Assembly: GCA_030295235.1 (NCBI GenBank) | Contig: AP026153.1 | Location: 372,001 to 436,000, forward strand | Length of the DNA stretch: 64,000 nt | Direction of reading: 5' to 3' | Origin: Fistulifera solaris | Taxonomy: Eukaryota; Bacillariophyta; Bacillariophyceae; Naviculales; Stauroneidaceae | Made by a program: the position numbers and the translations under genes | Notes under the pieces: model-generated | The model's input: the letters and a program-made list of their open reading frames with translations, nothing else | Told to the model about the DNA's origin: nothing | Database searches by the model: none | Part shown: piece after piece, positions 34,243-45,221 of the stretch | Layout of the letters: every line of letters starts with the position of its first letter | Numbering within the stretch: the first letter of the stretch is position 1

Positions 34243-35029
34243 ATGAAGCAAGGCAAACGTTCCAAAAAGCAGAACAAGCGCGTCAAACCAGCCAGCGCGA
34301 CGAGACTTGCTCCGGTCGTCGAAGAGGAAGTCACTACTACGTTGTCGTCCTCCGACGAGCCAACTCCCTCGTCATCCCCCTCCCGAGTCTTCTTCCACTC
34401 TTATTAATACTAATACTCTACCAACAACGATGGGTGATGATTTACTGCCGGTAGAAAGCACACCCTCTTTACCCGCACAACCATCGCGGCCGCCGCTGAA
34501 AAACATTGCACCGAATCAGAGCCATCGAACGACGCCTACGAATAATACGCAGGCGACAACTTCTGTGCAGAAGCCTTCCGTTCTCCCTCCAGTAAGCACA
34601 AACAATACTGCCGTTTCAGCTACGGGGGAAGAATCAGTTACCGAGGATCCTCCGGCCGACCAAGTCATTACAACGACACAGCCGATGCTCGAAGTCGTCC
34701 TCGGCAAGGTCGTCGAAATCGTCACGGAAGCGGAACAAAATCGTACGAATTTGGAGATCGAGCGCTTGCAACAATTGGTGGAGTTCCTGGACTCGTCATA
34801 CAGTCCAGACGCGACGGAATGGTCGTTGAAACATACGGAATTGCAACACATGGTCCTACAAGTCGTAATGTTGGCGAAAGAATCCGTGCGGCGGGGGACA
34901 CCACCACCCACGGGCATGGTGTTGCAACTGCAAGACGGCGGATCCGCGGTGCAGCTCACGTGGGCTCCGCCGCACCATGTGCAGGTTACTACGGATGGTG
35001 TTGTACTCGGAGAACGTCTTTGCATCTAA
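34243..35029 (+). CDS. Hypothetical Pro/Ser/Thr-rich protein, frameshifted
   Basis: ATG 34243 opens a basic N-terminus MKQGKRSKKQNKRVK, which could be a nuclear signal. The first frame stops at 34406; the second frame runs to 35029. Adding one C to each of the two neighbouring C-runs at 34376-34380 and 34382-34384 joins them, the same two-run pattern seen in the CSN8-like gene. The middle is a low-complexity Pro/Ser/Thr/Gln/Asn stretch. The last 120 residues look folded and helical: MLEVVLGKVVEIVTEAEQN, LEIERLQQLVEFLDSSY and LQHMVLQVVMLAKESVRRG. I recognise no domain. Confidence 0.5.
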
Positions 35030-35312
35030 AAACAAGAGCACTTTGCATTTGATCATTCCTCCAGCAATTTGCCTCTCGAAAATTGATTTGCAGTATACAG
35101 AAATGGTACTATTTACATAGCTCTATGATTCTTTCTTATTCTTTCCGCTTTACATTTGCTTGAGAGACTCTCTTGTGCGTCTTCACATGTCAACACTAAA
35201 ACTGACAAATCAATCCGCCGTCTCGACATCGTTCGGCCGTCACGACTTCATGATTTTCTATCACCCGTGCGTTATTGCTTTCAAAGTCACTTTGAACAGT
35301 CACAGGGGCTAA

Positions 35313-35954
35313 TTACAGGAACAAAAAGCGAGCCATGGCTCCTCCCGCACTTTGCAAATAGGCTGGACTCGTATCCGCTAAATGTTCCACGTGCAACAAC
35401 TGGGCTCCATGTTTCAAATACAGTTGCGATTCCATCGCGTGCGGCAAATACAATTCCGCCAGTCGTTTCCACGCTTCCGCACCATCCCGGAACGTCCCTT
35501 GTCCGACGACCGAATGACCCGGTCGAGGAATGCCCGTCGCAATGGCGTACGCGGCTTGTTTCGCAATATCGTCGTCTATATCGAGGGACAATTCGTCCCA
35601 ATGCTGTGTCACCCAAGCCGATAATCCATACAATGCACCAACGGCTTGGACTTGTTCTCCTTGGGCCGAACAATCATCGAGCGCCCGTTCGACTAAGGGT
35701 CCAGCAACATTTGGTAACGTCCATTCTTCGATTGTTGAGTCTTCCGGTGGCTGCTGTTGCAATAGTTTCGCACCAAACAGAATATTTCGATGGGCCCGTA
35801 GTGACGCGAACGCATCGCGACGTTCGTTCGTGCCGGACGGTAATAACAAATATTCGCGCGATGTATATTCGTCTCCGATCCGGAGGACCCTCGTGGCAAA
35901 TGAACGACGACGACACGAACGAATCATGCTGCGCCGCGTTACTACGGCCCGCAT
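35313..35954 (-). CDS. Hypothetical protein with mitochondrial-type presequence
   Basis: From ATG 35954 the protein is 213 residues. The N-terminus MRAVVTRRSMIRSCRRRSFATRV is Arg-rich, lacks acids and ends in an F-A-T motif, the form of a mitochondrial presequence. The rest is helical: RDAFASLRAHRNILFGAKLL, VERALDDCSAQGEQVQAVGALYGLSAWV and FRDGAEAWKRLAELYLPHAM. I recognise no family; repeated alpha-helical pairs could be TPR-like. The antisense frame over the same region (35156-35962) is composed mainly of Arg, Ser and Pro and is rejected. Confidence 0.5.
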   Translation of the reverse strand: MRAVVTRRSMIRSCRRRSFATRVLRIGDEYTSREYLLLPSGTNERRDAFASLRAHRNILFGAKLLQQQPPEDSTIEEWTLPNVAGPLVERALDDCSAQGEQVQAVGALYGLSAWVTQHWDELSLDIDDDIAKQAAYAIATGIPRPGHSVVGQGTFRDGAEAWKRLAELYLPHAMESQLYLKHGAQLLHVEHLADTSPAYLQSAGGAMARFLFL

Positions 35955-36569
35955 CCTTCTAATCACGTAGTCAAGAAGACGAAAAAAGAGGAAATGGCAA
36001 AGAGGAATCAACAGATAGATAGACTGTTCTTGTAATGAAGAGTAAAAAGAAGACGTCCTTTTTGTTGATAATAACGAACGGCGAATGATGCGTTTTGCGG
36101 TTTTTCACGGCATCAAATTTTACTATACCGCAAAATGTGAGTTGCACATGGTCCGACTGAACTCCATTTCAGTCCCGTGGCTTATTCCTTTTCTAATTTC
36201 TGTCCGTTTCGAACCTACGTGTAACCCAAAATAGAGTGAAAGGCACAATATTAGTGTTTAATATAATGCAGATACCTGAAATGGTACTTGAAATGAAATT
36301 TGTCGATTCAAGATGTCGAAAAACTTAGCAAAAATGTTTTCCTTCGTTTTTACTATGGACCAATGTGTTGGTTCAAGGAGACCACGACTGCTTTCCAGTC
36401 ATGAATCGAAATATTTTTGAGATCGAGACCTCATGCCGAGACTGCTCGTCTACCTATTCATTATTGGTTCGTTTCCAAGTCTTTATTACAATACCACTAG
36501 CCACAATAACGTTTGCGATACACAATTGAGCACCTTTGTCCCTAATTACTGTTATATATGTCTATAGAC
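35955..36569. other. Intergenic region with two palindromic heads
   Basis: 615 bp. Two palindromes resembling the hairpin of the dispersed element occur: CGACTGAACTCCATTTCAGTC at 36154-36174 (arms GACTGAA and TTCAGTC) and CACGACTG...CCAGTCATGA at 36383-36403. Neither has the usual tail. No gene was seen. Confidence 0.35.
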
Positions 36570-39427
36570 TCAATACAAATCCACCCGACCCGACGAGAAC
36601 ACACGACGGTGCGCATGTTTCGCTTTGCCCGGGTGCGACGGTGAACGCAATTGCTCCATCGCGGGTTCGTACTCAAAGAGCAAATTGTTTTTCTCTAAGT
36701 GTCGAATTTGTTCCACGTCGGCTTTGAGAATGGCTTCGTCGTGATGCATCAGAATGACGCTACCAATTCCGGTAAATAGATCGATGGTGTAATCCACCTT
36801 GGTACCCGGCTTGACGCCCGTTTCTAGGTAAACAAAGGAAGGGAGTGTACGGATCGTGTCGAATCCCGGTGTGGATTTGACAGTGCCGCGCGCGTACGAA
36901 ACCAGAATGACTTCTTGGCCGGCCGCCTTGAAAGGACTCGGTGGGATACTGGGCAAGGTCAAGAACGCTTGCTTGTCTAAATAGGCATCGACAGAAGAAT
37001 CCACCTGAGAATGGCCGCCCGTTAATGCGCGACACAAAGGTCGCCAATTGCCATCGCCGCCATGTGCGCGGCAGTTCATTTCCACCAGACATGGACCATC
37101 AGGAGTCATCATGACTTCACCGTGCGATGGACCATTTTTGAATTCCAAAGCATCCAAAACTTTACGAACGTAAGGAATTAGAATCTTTGCTTCGGGAGAA
37201 TCCGAGGGTACTGGGATCATTCCAAAGTAAACAAAAGCAGCTCCATTGGTCTCGCGTTTGTCGTAAACCCAAACCATGGACGTCTTGTGCACGCCGTCGC
37301 GAGAAACGTGATCCACGACGTATTCTTTCCCTCGAAGAAATTCCTGGCACAGAACAGCAGGACAGTCGCCGCCATTCACCAGCTGAGATTTCATTAACAC
37401 ATCAAAATGCTCTTTTGCTTCGTTGAAATCGTGACATAGCTTGACACCGTCGGAACCGGCACTCTCAGTAGGCTTTAGTACTACCGGATAGCTTTCGGTG
37501 CGCAAAAATGTTCCACTTCGGCAAACGTTGTACCCGCCGCTTGACGAATCGATCGCATGCCCTTGGCCGCAATCAGTTCTTGTTGAATCTTCTTGTCCCG
37601 GCGATTCGGGATACCCGTACCGTTTGAACGAACATTCATTCGTTCTGACAATTGATCCGCCAAGTCCACACCGGCCTCCCCACCAGCAATGCACGCGACA
37701 ACGCGAAGAGTTCCCGCTGCCTTTAGAACCATTTTTTCCGTATCGGCTACCCCTGTCTTCGGTTCTGTGACTTCGGCATGATACGTCAAAGACGTGCAGC
37801 TCAACGGAATGTGTTTCTTCATTTCTTCTGAAAAACCATCGGTCCACAGTGCGATCACTTTGTATCCTCGCTTAAAGATTTCTTCCGCCACCAAACATCC
37901 AGTGGAGTACGGGTCTACCACGACGACCACTTCCTTGGAGGCATCCACGGTCGTCATACGCCGTATCAGTCCGCCACGAAGTTCCGGACGATCGTTGGAC
38001 ATGTGACGCACCAAATTCGGTCCATCGGACGAAAAGGGGTATTGAATGATCTTGGGTTCCAAGATACTTGGCATGACGTATGAGTCGCCGCGAGGTCGTT
38101 TCAGCGCTTCCAGACGCGTTTCATAAGTAAAGAAGCCATTAATCTCTTCCAAGTACCGAATAAAATCCACATCCTTCTGTAATATCTGCGGGTCTTCGTG
38201 CATCAGAATAGCACTACCAATTCCCGTTACTAGATCCGTCGTGTAGTCAACATACGAGCCTTCTTTGATACCCGTTTCCAGATATACAAACGACGGCAAG
38301 CATCGAATCACATCGTACCCGGGAGTGCCTTTTACTTTTCCTTTCGAGTACGAGACCAGAATAACTTCTTGTCCAGCAGCTTTGAACGGACTCGGAGGTC
38401 GTTCCGGATACCGATGGAACGCTTCTTCATCGAGAAGGGCGTCGACAGCCCCTTCAACCTGCGAGAATCCTCCGGTCAAAGCACGACAGAGAGGCCGCCA
38501 GTTCCCATCTCCACCATGCGCACGACAGTTCATTTCTACCAAGCACGGACCATCTGCCGTCATCATGACTTCTCCATGGGAAGCTCCATTTTTGAACTCG
38601 AGTGCGTCCAAAACGGTTCGAACATAGGGGATCAAAATTTGGGCCTCCTCAGATTCACTATCCACGGGCAACATACCAAAATAGACAAAGGCGGATCCAT
38701 TCGCTTGCCGTTTGTCATACACCCATACCATGGTCGTCTTGTGTACGCCGTCACGTGAGACATGATCTACTACATACTCCTTTCCCCGCAAGAATTCTTG
38801 ACACAACACAGCCGGGCATTCTCCGCCATTGACCAACTGTGATTGCATCAATGTATGGAAATGTTCCACCGCTTCCTCGTACGTATGACACAGTTTAACG
38901 CCATCGGAACCAGCCGACTCGGTCGGTTTCAAGACGATCGGATACGGCTCGGTGCGCAAGAATTCTTCCACTTGACGCAATTCATCACCGGCCGCTTGAC
39001 GCACCGATCGCAAACCCGCCGCTTTGGCCAATTCTTGTTGTATTTTCTTGTCACGACGATTCGGAATGGCGGTGCCGTTGGTACGAACACCGAGTGCTTC
39101 CGATAAAGCATCCGCGAGGTCGACGCCGGCTTCTCCTCCCGCCAAGCATCCCACAATGGGCAAACCAGTGTGCAAGACGGCTTCTTTGGTTTGTTCCAGT
39201 GTCGCCTTTTCTTCAATGACATAATCGTACGTCAATTTTCCACAAGATATCGGAACATGAGCTTTCATTTCTTCCGAGAATCCTTTCGTCCAGAGGCAAA
39301 TCAGTCGATATCCTCGACGCAGGATTTCTTGGGCGACGAGACATCCGGTCGAATACGGATCGACAATGACGACGGCTTGCGGGTCTTCTAATTGCGTCAT
39401 GCCAGTTTCCATCGATTGCGGAGGCAT
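36570..39427 (-). CDS. Double ATP-grasp ligase A, two tandem units, one frameshift
   Basis: About 952 residues from ATG 39427 once one base is added at the A5 run 37504-37508, which turns EHFCAPKAIR-stop into EHFLRTESYPVVLKP. Each of the two units has, in order, a Rossmann-like pre-ATP-grasp part (VDPYSTGCLVAQEI, GGEAGVDLADALSEALG, IPNRRDKK), the ATP-grasp fold with VLKPTESAGSDGVKLC and CQEFLRGKEYVVDHVSRDG, the Mg-binding CLVEMNCRAHGGDGNW, and a C-terminal domain (PPSPFKAAGQEVILVSY, GTPGYDVIRCLPSFVYLETG) like the LAL-type domain of L-amino-acid ligases. Such enzymes make an acyl phosphate and join a carboxylate to an amine. Both units keep the expected catalytic residues, so both may be active. 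No signal peptide. Tandem with a paralogue upstream. Confidence 0.82.
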
Positions 39428-39942
39428 ATTTGTTGTTTCTCTTCAATAAGTTTGAATACAGATGACCGCAAGAAAGGCAATAAGAAAATGCAAAAAGCGA
39501 ACAACCGATATATTTTTGGCAGAAGATTTTGTTGTTGCGGTGTACTGTATTGCGTGGTTTGTTTGCGGAACCGGCGGACTGTAAGATTCGGTACTGATTA
39601 CTATAGAACGACTTTGTCGTAGCGAACATGTCACCACCACTCATTAGCAGCTGGTGAAAGTTCAACGATTGCCGCAGACGGAACGGATTGCAGGCGATGG
39701 AAGAAAAAGTGACGGAAAAAGTTCGGCACTTGTGCCAAGGGCCCGATCTGCAAGTGCAAGAACGAATGATTTCGAAAGAAGGTGTGAAGGCTTCGCCTCG
39801 TCACTCTTTGGAAGTCTCGAGCGAAGTTTAAGCTAAGGTTACAAGCACACGTAGCTCGTCTAGAGCCTGCAAAGAAAAAAAATTAACGTCAAAAAATCTT
39901 AAGAAAAACGATCTGAATATTTCTGTCCCGGCAACCTTAGCT
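39428..39942. other. Intergenic region between the two ATP-grasp genes
   Basis: 515 bp between same-strand paralogues, so it has the promoter of gene A and the 3' end of gene B. No convincing frame or repeat was seen. Confidence 0.35.
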
Positions 39943-42755
39943 TCAATACAAATCGATACGGCTAGCGGAAAAGAAGCATTGCTGGTTATGTTCGTCCCTC
40001 TTTTTGTGACCCAAGCTTTCCAAGGGATCCTCGTATTCAAACAACATATCATCCTTTTCCAATTGTCGAACTCTATCAGCATCTTGTCGTAAGATAGCAT
40101 CATCGCGATGCATTAAGATAACACTGCCGATACTGGTGACCAGATCGACGGTGTAATCCACCTTCGTGCCTGGCTTGACGCCTGTTTCCAGGTACACGAA
40201 CGATGGTAGCTTACGAATGATATCAAATCCGGGTGTCGATTTGACCACGCCACGCGTATACGAAACAAGAATCACTTCTTCGCCCGACGCTTTGAACGGA
40301 CTGGGAGGTATGTCCCGTAAGGCAGCGAAGGCGGCTCCGTCTAAGTACGAATCCACGGCGGCTTCCACTTGCGAATATCCGCCCGTGAGCGCCCGTGCGA
40401 GAGGACGCCAGTTGCCGTCGCCCCCGCGCGCCCGGCAATTCATTTCCACCAAGCATGGGCCATCCGGCGTCATCATAACCTCACCATGAGAGGGACCATT
40501 CTTCAGACCCAGTGCATCCAAAACTTTGCGAACATACGGGATCAGTATCTTTGCTTCGGGAGATTCCGAGTCAACGGCATAGCAGCCATAATACACAAAG
40601 GCAGCACCATTCGCTGGTCGCTTGTCATAGACCCAAATCATGGTTGTCTTGTGAACGCCATTGCGTGAAACGTGGTCAATGACATACTCCTTTCCACGCA
40701 GAAACTCTTGACATAAGACAGCCGGGCACTGACCACCATTCACCATCTGTGAGCGCATCAATAAATCAAAATGATCCTTGGCCTCGTTAAAATTGTGACA
40801 AAGTTTCACACCATCAGACCCGGCGCTTTCCGTAGGTTTCAAAACGACAGGATAGCTCTCGGTGCGCAAAAGTGTTCCACTTCAGCGAACGTTGTACCCG
40901 CTGCTTGACGGACCGATCGTAAACCACTGGCTGCGATCAGTTCTTGCTGGATCTTCTTGTCCCGTCGGTTGGGAATCTCGGTTCCGTTGGATCGCAATTG
41001 CAAGCGTTCCGAAAGCTTATCTGCGAGATCTACACCCGCCTCGCCTCCAGCAAGACAGGCAACTACGCGAAGAGCTCCAGCTGCCATCAATACAAGTTTC
41101 TGTGTCTCTCCCAGTCCTGTGGTCGCCTCCGTTACCTCGGCATGATACACAAGAGACGTACAACTCAAAGGAATATGTTTCTTCATCTCTTCCGAAAAGC
41201 CATCGGTCCAAAGTGCGATCACCTTGTATCCGCGTTTGTAGATTTCTTCCGCAATCAAGCAGCCCGTGGAATAAGGGTCTACCACAATAACGGCTTCTCG
41301 AGAGGCGTCGATCGTGGTCATTCGACGAATCATGGAACCCATGAGTTCTGGGCGATCATTGGACATGAGACGAACCAGGTTAGGACCTGATGCTGAGAAT
41401 GGGTAATGCGCGACACCGGACTCGGACAGACTTGGTAACGCCACTGACTCGGCCCGTGGGCGGCTCAGCTGTACCGCCACCGACTCGAAAACAAAAATTC
41501 CTTTGATCTCTTCCATGTAACGAATAAAGTTGACATCTTTCTCTAGGACTGCAGGGTCTTCATGCATAAGAATCACACTGCCGATCCCAGTGACTAAGTC
41601 AACCGTGTAGTCCACTTCGGATCCAATTTTAATACCTGTCTCGAGATAGACAAATGAAGGCAAACAGCGAATCATGTCATACCCTGGTGTTGCTCTGACC
41701 TTTCCTTTCGCGTAAGAGACCAGAATTACTTCTTGACCGGCTGCTTTGAACGGACTCGGAGGGCGTTCCGGGTATCGATTGAAGGCTTCTTCATCCAACA
41801 ATGCATCTGCCGCTCCTTCCACTTGGGAGAACCCTCCCGTCAAAGCACGACACAGAGGACGCCAATTACCGTCTCCGCCCCGAGCACGACAGTTCATTTC
41901 TACTAAACAAGGACCATCGCTGGTAATAATGACTTCGCCATGAGATGCACCATTCTTGAGACCCAAAGCATCCAGCACTTGGCGCACATAAGGGATAAGA
42001 ATCTTGGCCTCTTCTGACTCACTATCGACTGCATCACAACCAAAGTAGACAAAGGCAGCCCCATTGGCGGGTCGTTTGTCGTACACCCATACCATGGTCG
42101 TCTTGTGCACACCGTCGCGTGAGACATGATCGACGACATACTCTTTGCCTCGCAAGAATTCTTGACACAATACTGCCGGGCATTCTCCACCATTGACCAT
42201 TTGCGATCGCATCAATGTATGAAAGTGATCCACCGCTTCCTCGTACGTATGACACAGTTTGACACCATCGGAACCAGCCGACTCGGTCGGTTTCAAGACG
42301 ATCGGGTAAGGTTCCGTCTTCAGAAAGGCATCAACTTCCGCGAGTGTCGTTCCACCCGCTTGACGAACAGACCGCAAACCGGCTGCCGCAATTAACTCTT
42401 GCTGTACTTTCTTGTCACGACGATTCGGAATGGCGGTACCGTTCGTACGAAGACCGAGTGCTTCCGACAGGGCATCCGCCAGGTCGACTCCGGCTTCGCC
42501 TCCCGCAATACAGCCAATGATGTTCATGCCCGTGTCTAAAACGACCTGTTTCGTTTCTTGCAAAGTCTCTTGTTCGTCCAGAGTATAAACATACGTCAAG
42601 TTCTCACACGACATGGGGACATGTTGTTTCATTTCTTCCGAAAAGCCCTTCGTCCAGAGACAAATGATTTCGTTGCCTCGGCGACTGATTTCTTGTGCGA
42701 CCAGACATCCTGTGGAATAAGGATCGACAATAATCACAGTCGGTGTACTGTTCAT
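39943..42755 (-). CDS. Double ATP-grasp ligase B, two tandem units, one frameshift
   Basis: About 937 residues from ATG 42755 (MNSTPTVIIVDPYSTG). The frame could extend upstream, but that part is Arg-rich and lacks conservation with A, so I chose this Met. Domain order in each unit equals that of gene A. The break is at the A4 run 40868-40871, the site equivalent to the break in A; one base restores EHFLRTESYPVVLKP. Unit 1 of A and B share LWTKGFSEEMK and LRTNGTAIPNRRDKK; unit 2 of both share LWTDGFSEEMKKHIPLSCTSL. The fusion of two units therefore came before the gene duplication. Downstream residues ECxEM.CRARGGDGNW conserve the metal ligands. The substrate is unknown. Confidence 0.82.
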
Positions 42756-43310
42756 TCTAAATAATTTATTGGACGAGAAAGAAGGAACGGATTTGAAGCT
42801 AGGATGAGATGATGCCCTATATAGCTGCGAGATTTTGGAGTATAACGTCAGGAACGCAATGCGTATTAAAACATCGGCACATATCATTCGAACTCGAACT
42901 TCCGAAAAGCGAAGAAAACGAAAACTCCGCCGTTGGGTCTGTTTCATCAAGATTCGCATTACGAATCATAGTGACAAAGTCGTAGCGGTTCCGGAATGCA
43001 GCTAGTATAGTATAAGAAGTAGTCTTGAGCACCAAGCATAAAAAGTCGTATCGGTACCTAGCTATGCCTATTTACCTTTAGAGTCCAAACCGTCGAAGCT
43101 GATTGGCTAAAGGGAGCATATCTATAAAGCGCGCTAAAAAGAAAAATGAAACGGGAAACGAAGACGTACAAGTTGTAAACATGTGTGCTCTTGTCGCATT
43201 ATTACTGGTATCGTTGTCGTTGATGATTGATAATTATAGTCCTTTACTCTGCTGATAATAGTCCCCGAAAACATCATTTTACTGTATTCTCTGTAAAAGT
43301 ATCGCATAAC
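42756..43310. promoter_or_regulatory. Divergent intergenic region, ATP-grasp B and family copy 4
   Basis: 555 bp between outward-reading genes. A possible 5' extension of ATP-grasp B to 42959 is open but has no conserved sequence. No regulatory element can be named. Confidence 0.35.
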
Positions 43311-44866
43311 ATGAGCCATTCACAAGAAAAGGGTCCTCTTTTGAAGCTGGTTCCCCAGAAACGCCTCTCCGCAGCTCAAAAGGCATTTCGACTCAAGAAA
43401 GACGATGAACTGTTCCCCGTTTACCAATTGTTGCGAGAGCCGTGTGACTTCGACGAACTAAACTTGCAAGAAGATAGCAAGCTTACTATCTGGCGAAGAA
43501 ACGGCACAATGATTCGTATTGGTCCTTGTTCTTTTCGGAAATACCAGGTACGAGAATTGGCGTTTTGGATCAACGGTATCCTCTGTACGATTTACGGCAC
43601 AAAGGATGCTTCCATTGCGGACACGGCAACTTTCTTCTGGTCGCTCAAGCGTCAAGGAGAAGGAGGATTGTGTATCGCAAAAACCGAGAAATTTAGTTTC
43701 TCAGCAATCCCGGTCGAGCAACTTGCTCAAGCGTTGGATGCAAATCCAGAGCAGTACCTCAACGTGAGCGCAGGGGTCTGGAACGCATCACAGTCGGTTG
43801 TTCTGGCTAGCCGACCGTATCCCTTAGATCTCAGTATAAATGGGCAATACTTTTCTTTCGAAGACATGGGAACCGCATTTGTTGCCGCCTTGAAGAAACG
43901 ACAAACCTCATTATTTGGCTCTCTTTGTATTGAACGGGTATGTGGATACGAACCCATGCCTCTTAGTCCCTACAATCAGCGGCGTCTACTCCAATTGGAG
44001 GTTTTCGAATCGCTCGACCTAAAGTTTCTGAACGACGAGGGGCTCAATTTCCTACCTTTGCTGCCAAGGTGGATTGGCTCACTTATGAGTTTTACACCAG
44101 TGGATTCCAGCCAGAAGCTTTCGGTTCGCTCGACATTGCGGCGAAAAATCTTCATTTAGAAATGTACTTCAGCAATGACAATGCCGACTGGGATGCGATT
44201 TTGATTACGTTCTTAAATCGCGTGGCCGAGTTGGGCCATTTTGAGACGCTAAAGATTTTGCCACGCTGGGATCATAAGGGTTCGTGGTTCAATAAATTCA
44301 GAGATATTGCGTCTATCGCAAAAGCAATGATTCGAGTCTTAAATGGCAATCCATTTCTTTCTGATTTCCGTGTTGGTAGCTGTGAAGAACGTATAGATTT
44401 GACAAGCCACTTGGTTGCTATTTTCGAGGCAATGGAGGAGCACAAAGCCTTAGAGAAATTTACCGTCGATGCCATGTATCGATGGGGACCAGAATATGAC
44501 GCTGCTTGTGAAGCGCTGGGGCGGCTCCTTTCACGTAATCGCAATATCACGGTCTATGACAAAACGGATAAGCGATGCTCGAATGGACCCAAAATTGACC
44601 GATTGTATGCGCTAAACGCCTTCTATAGCGGTTCAGCAGCACTGGTCAAAGAATCGATCGAAAATCGACCGCCGCTGGTGACTACGGCTTTGTTGGAAAG
44701 AGCTGCGGAGAACTTTCAGTACACAGTGCTTTTGTTGTCGAACCATACCGACTTGCTCTGCGAGTTTGTGAGTGAAATAGATTTGAATCACGTTACCGCG
44801 TTGATACGTACGATGGATCAGCCCCCGCATGCTGCTGCCAAGAAACCCGCACGCACGGAAATGTGA
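43311..44866 (+). CDS. Unrecognised diatom paralogous family, copy 4 (frameshifted)
   Basis: Starts MSHSQEKGPLLKLVPQKRLSAAQ, then VYQLLREP, TIWRRNGTMI, ADTATFFWSLK, LAQALDANPEQYLNVSAGVW, VVLASRPYPLDLSI, a GTAFVAAL block at about 43870-43893, and LFGSLCIE. At the short T-run 44057-44059 the frame shifts; one T gives LNFLPFAAKVDWLTYEF, which aligns with LTYLPFYMKTESLEYAI of copy 2. Then SLDIAAKNLHLEM, NRVAELGHFETLKI, HKALEKFTVDAM, NRNITVYDK, ALNAFYSGS and YTVLLLSNHTDLLCEF follow. Total 518 residues with a basic tail KKPARTEM. The blocks and their spacing are shared along the whole length, so these are true paralogues rather than domain sharers. Confidence 0.78.
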
Positions 44867-45221
44867 TTCTTTTCGTACCGATAGCTTTTATATTTCACTT
44901 ATAGTGTGCATAATATGTCAAGCGTACGCTAGTAACAATTTCAGTACCATCTTAGAAAACTAGTCAGGGTTTAGCAGGAAAAAACTATCAAAGATTTAGT
45001 TCCGATGTACTTGAATGCGTTTTTTGGGGTGAAGCTTCGTCTTGTTCGAGGCAATCCTAGCCAGGGTACCGCTACGATAAACGAAGCTGCACCCGTCGAA
45101 ATCTGCCGCCGTTTGATAATCTTCGCGTTTTATAATACAAAAAGGAACGCCCTTTTGCAATATTATTATCACTCATTATAGACTAAGCAAGAAAGCAAGC
45201 TGCAACGAGTTATTGTATAAT
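44867..45221. other. Intergenic region, nothing recognised
   Basis: 355 bp downstream of copy 4 and upstream of the SLC35F6-like gene. No repeat or RNA gene was seen. Confidence 0.3.

Noticed and set aside
35156-35962. Plus-strand open frame of 268 codons antisense to the mitochondrial-type hypothetical gene.
   Set aside because: Arg/Ser/Pro-rich with no domain, while the minus strand has a plausible presequence and helical body.
42756-42959. N-terminal extension of ATP-grasp B to 42959.
   Set aside because: The extra 68 residues are Arg/Ser-rich, start at a non-ATG codon in the promoter region and have no equivalent in gene A.
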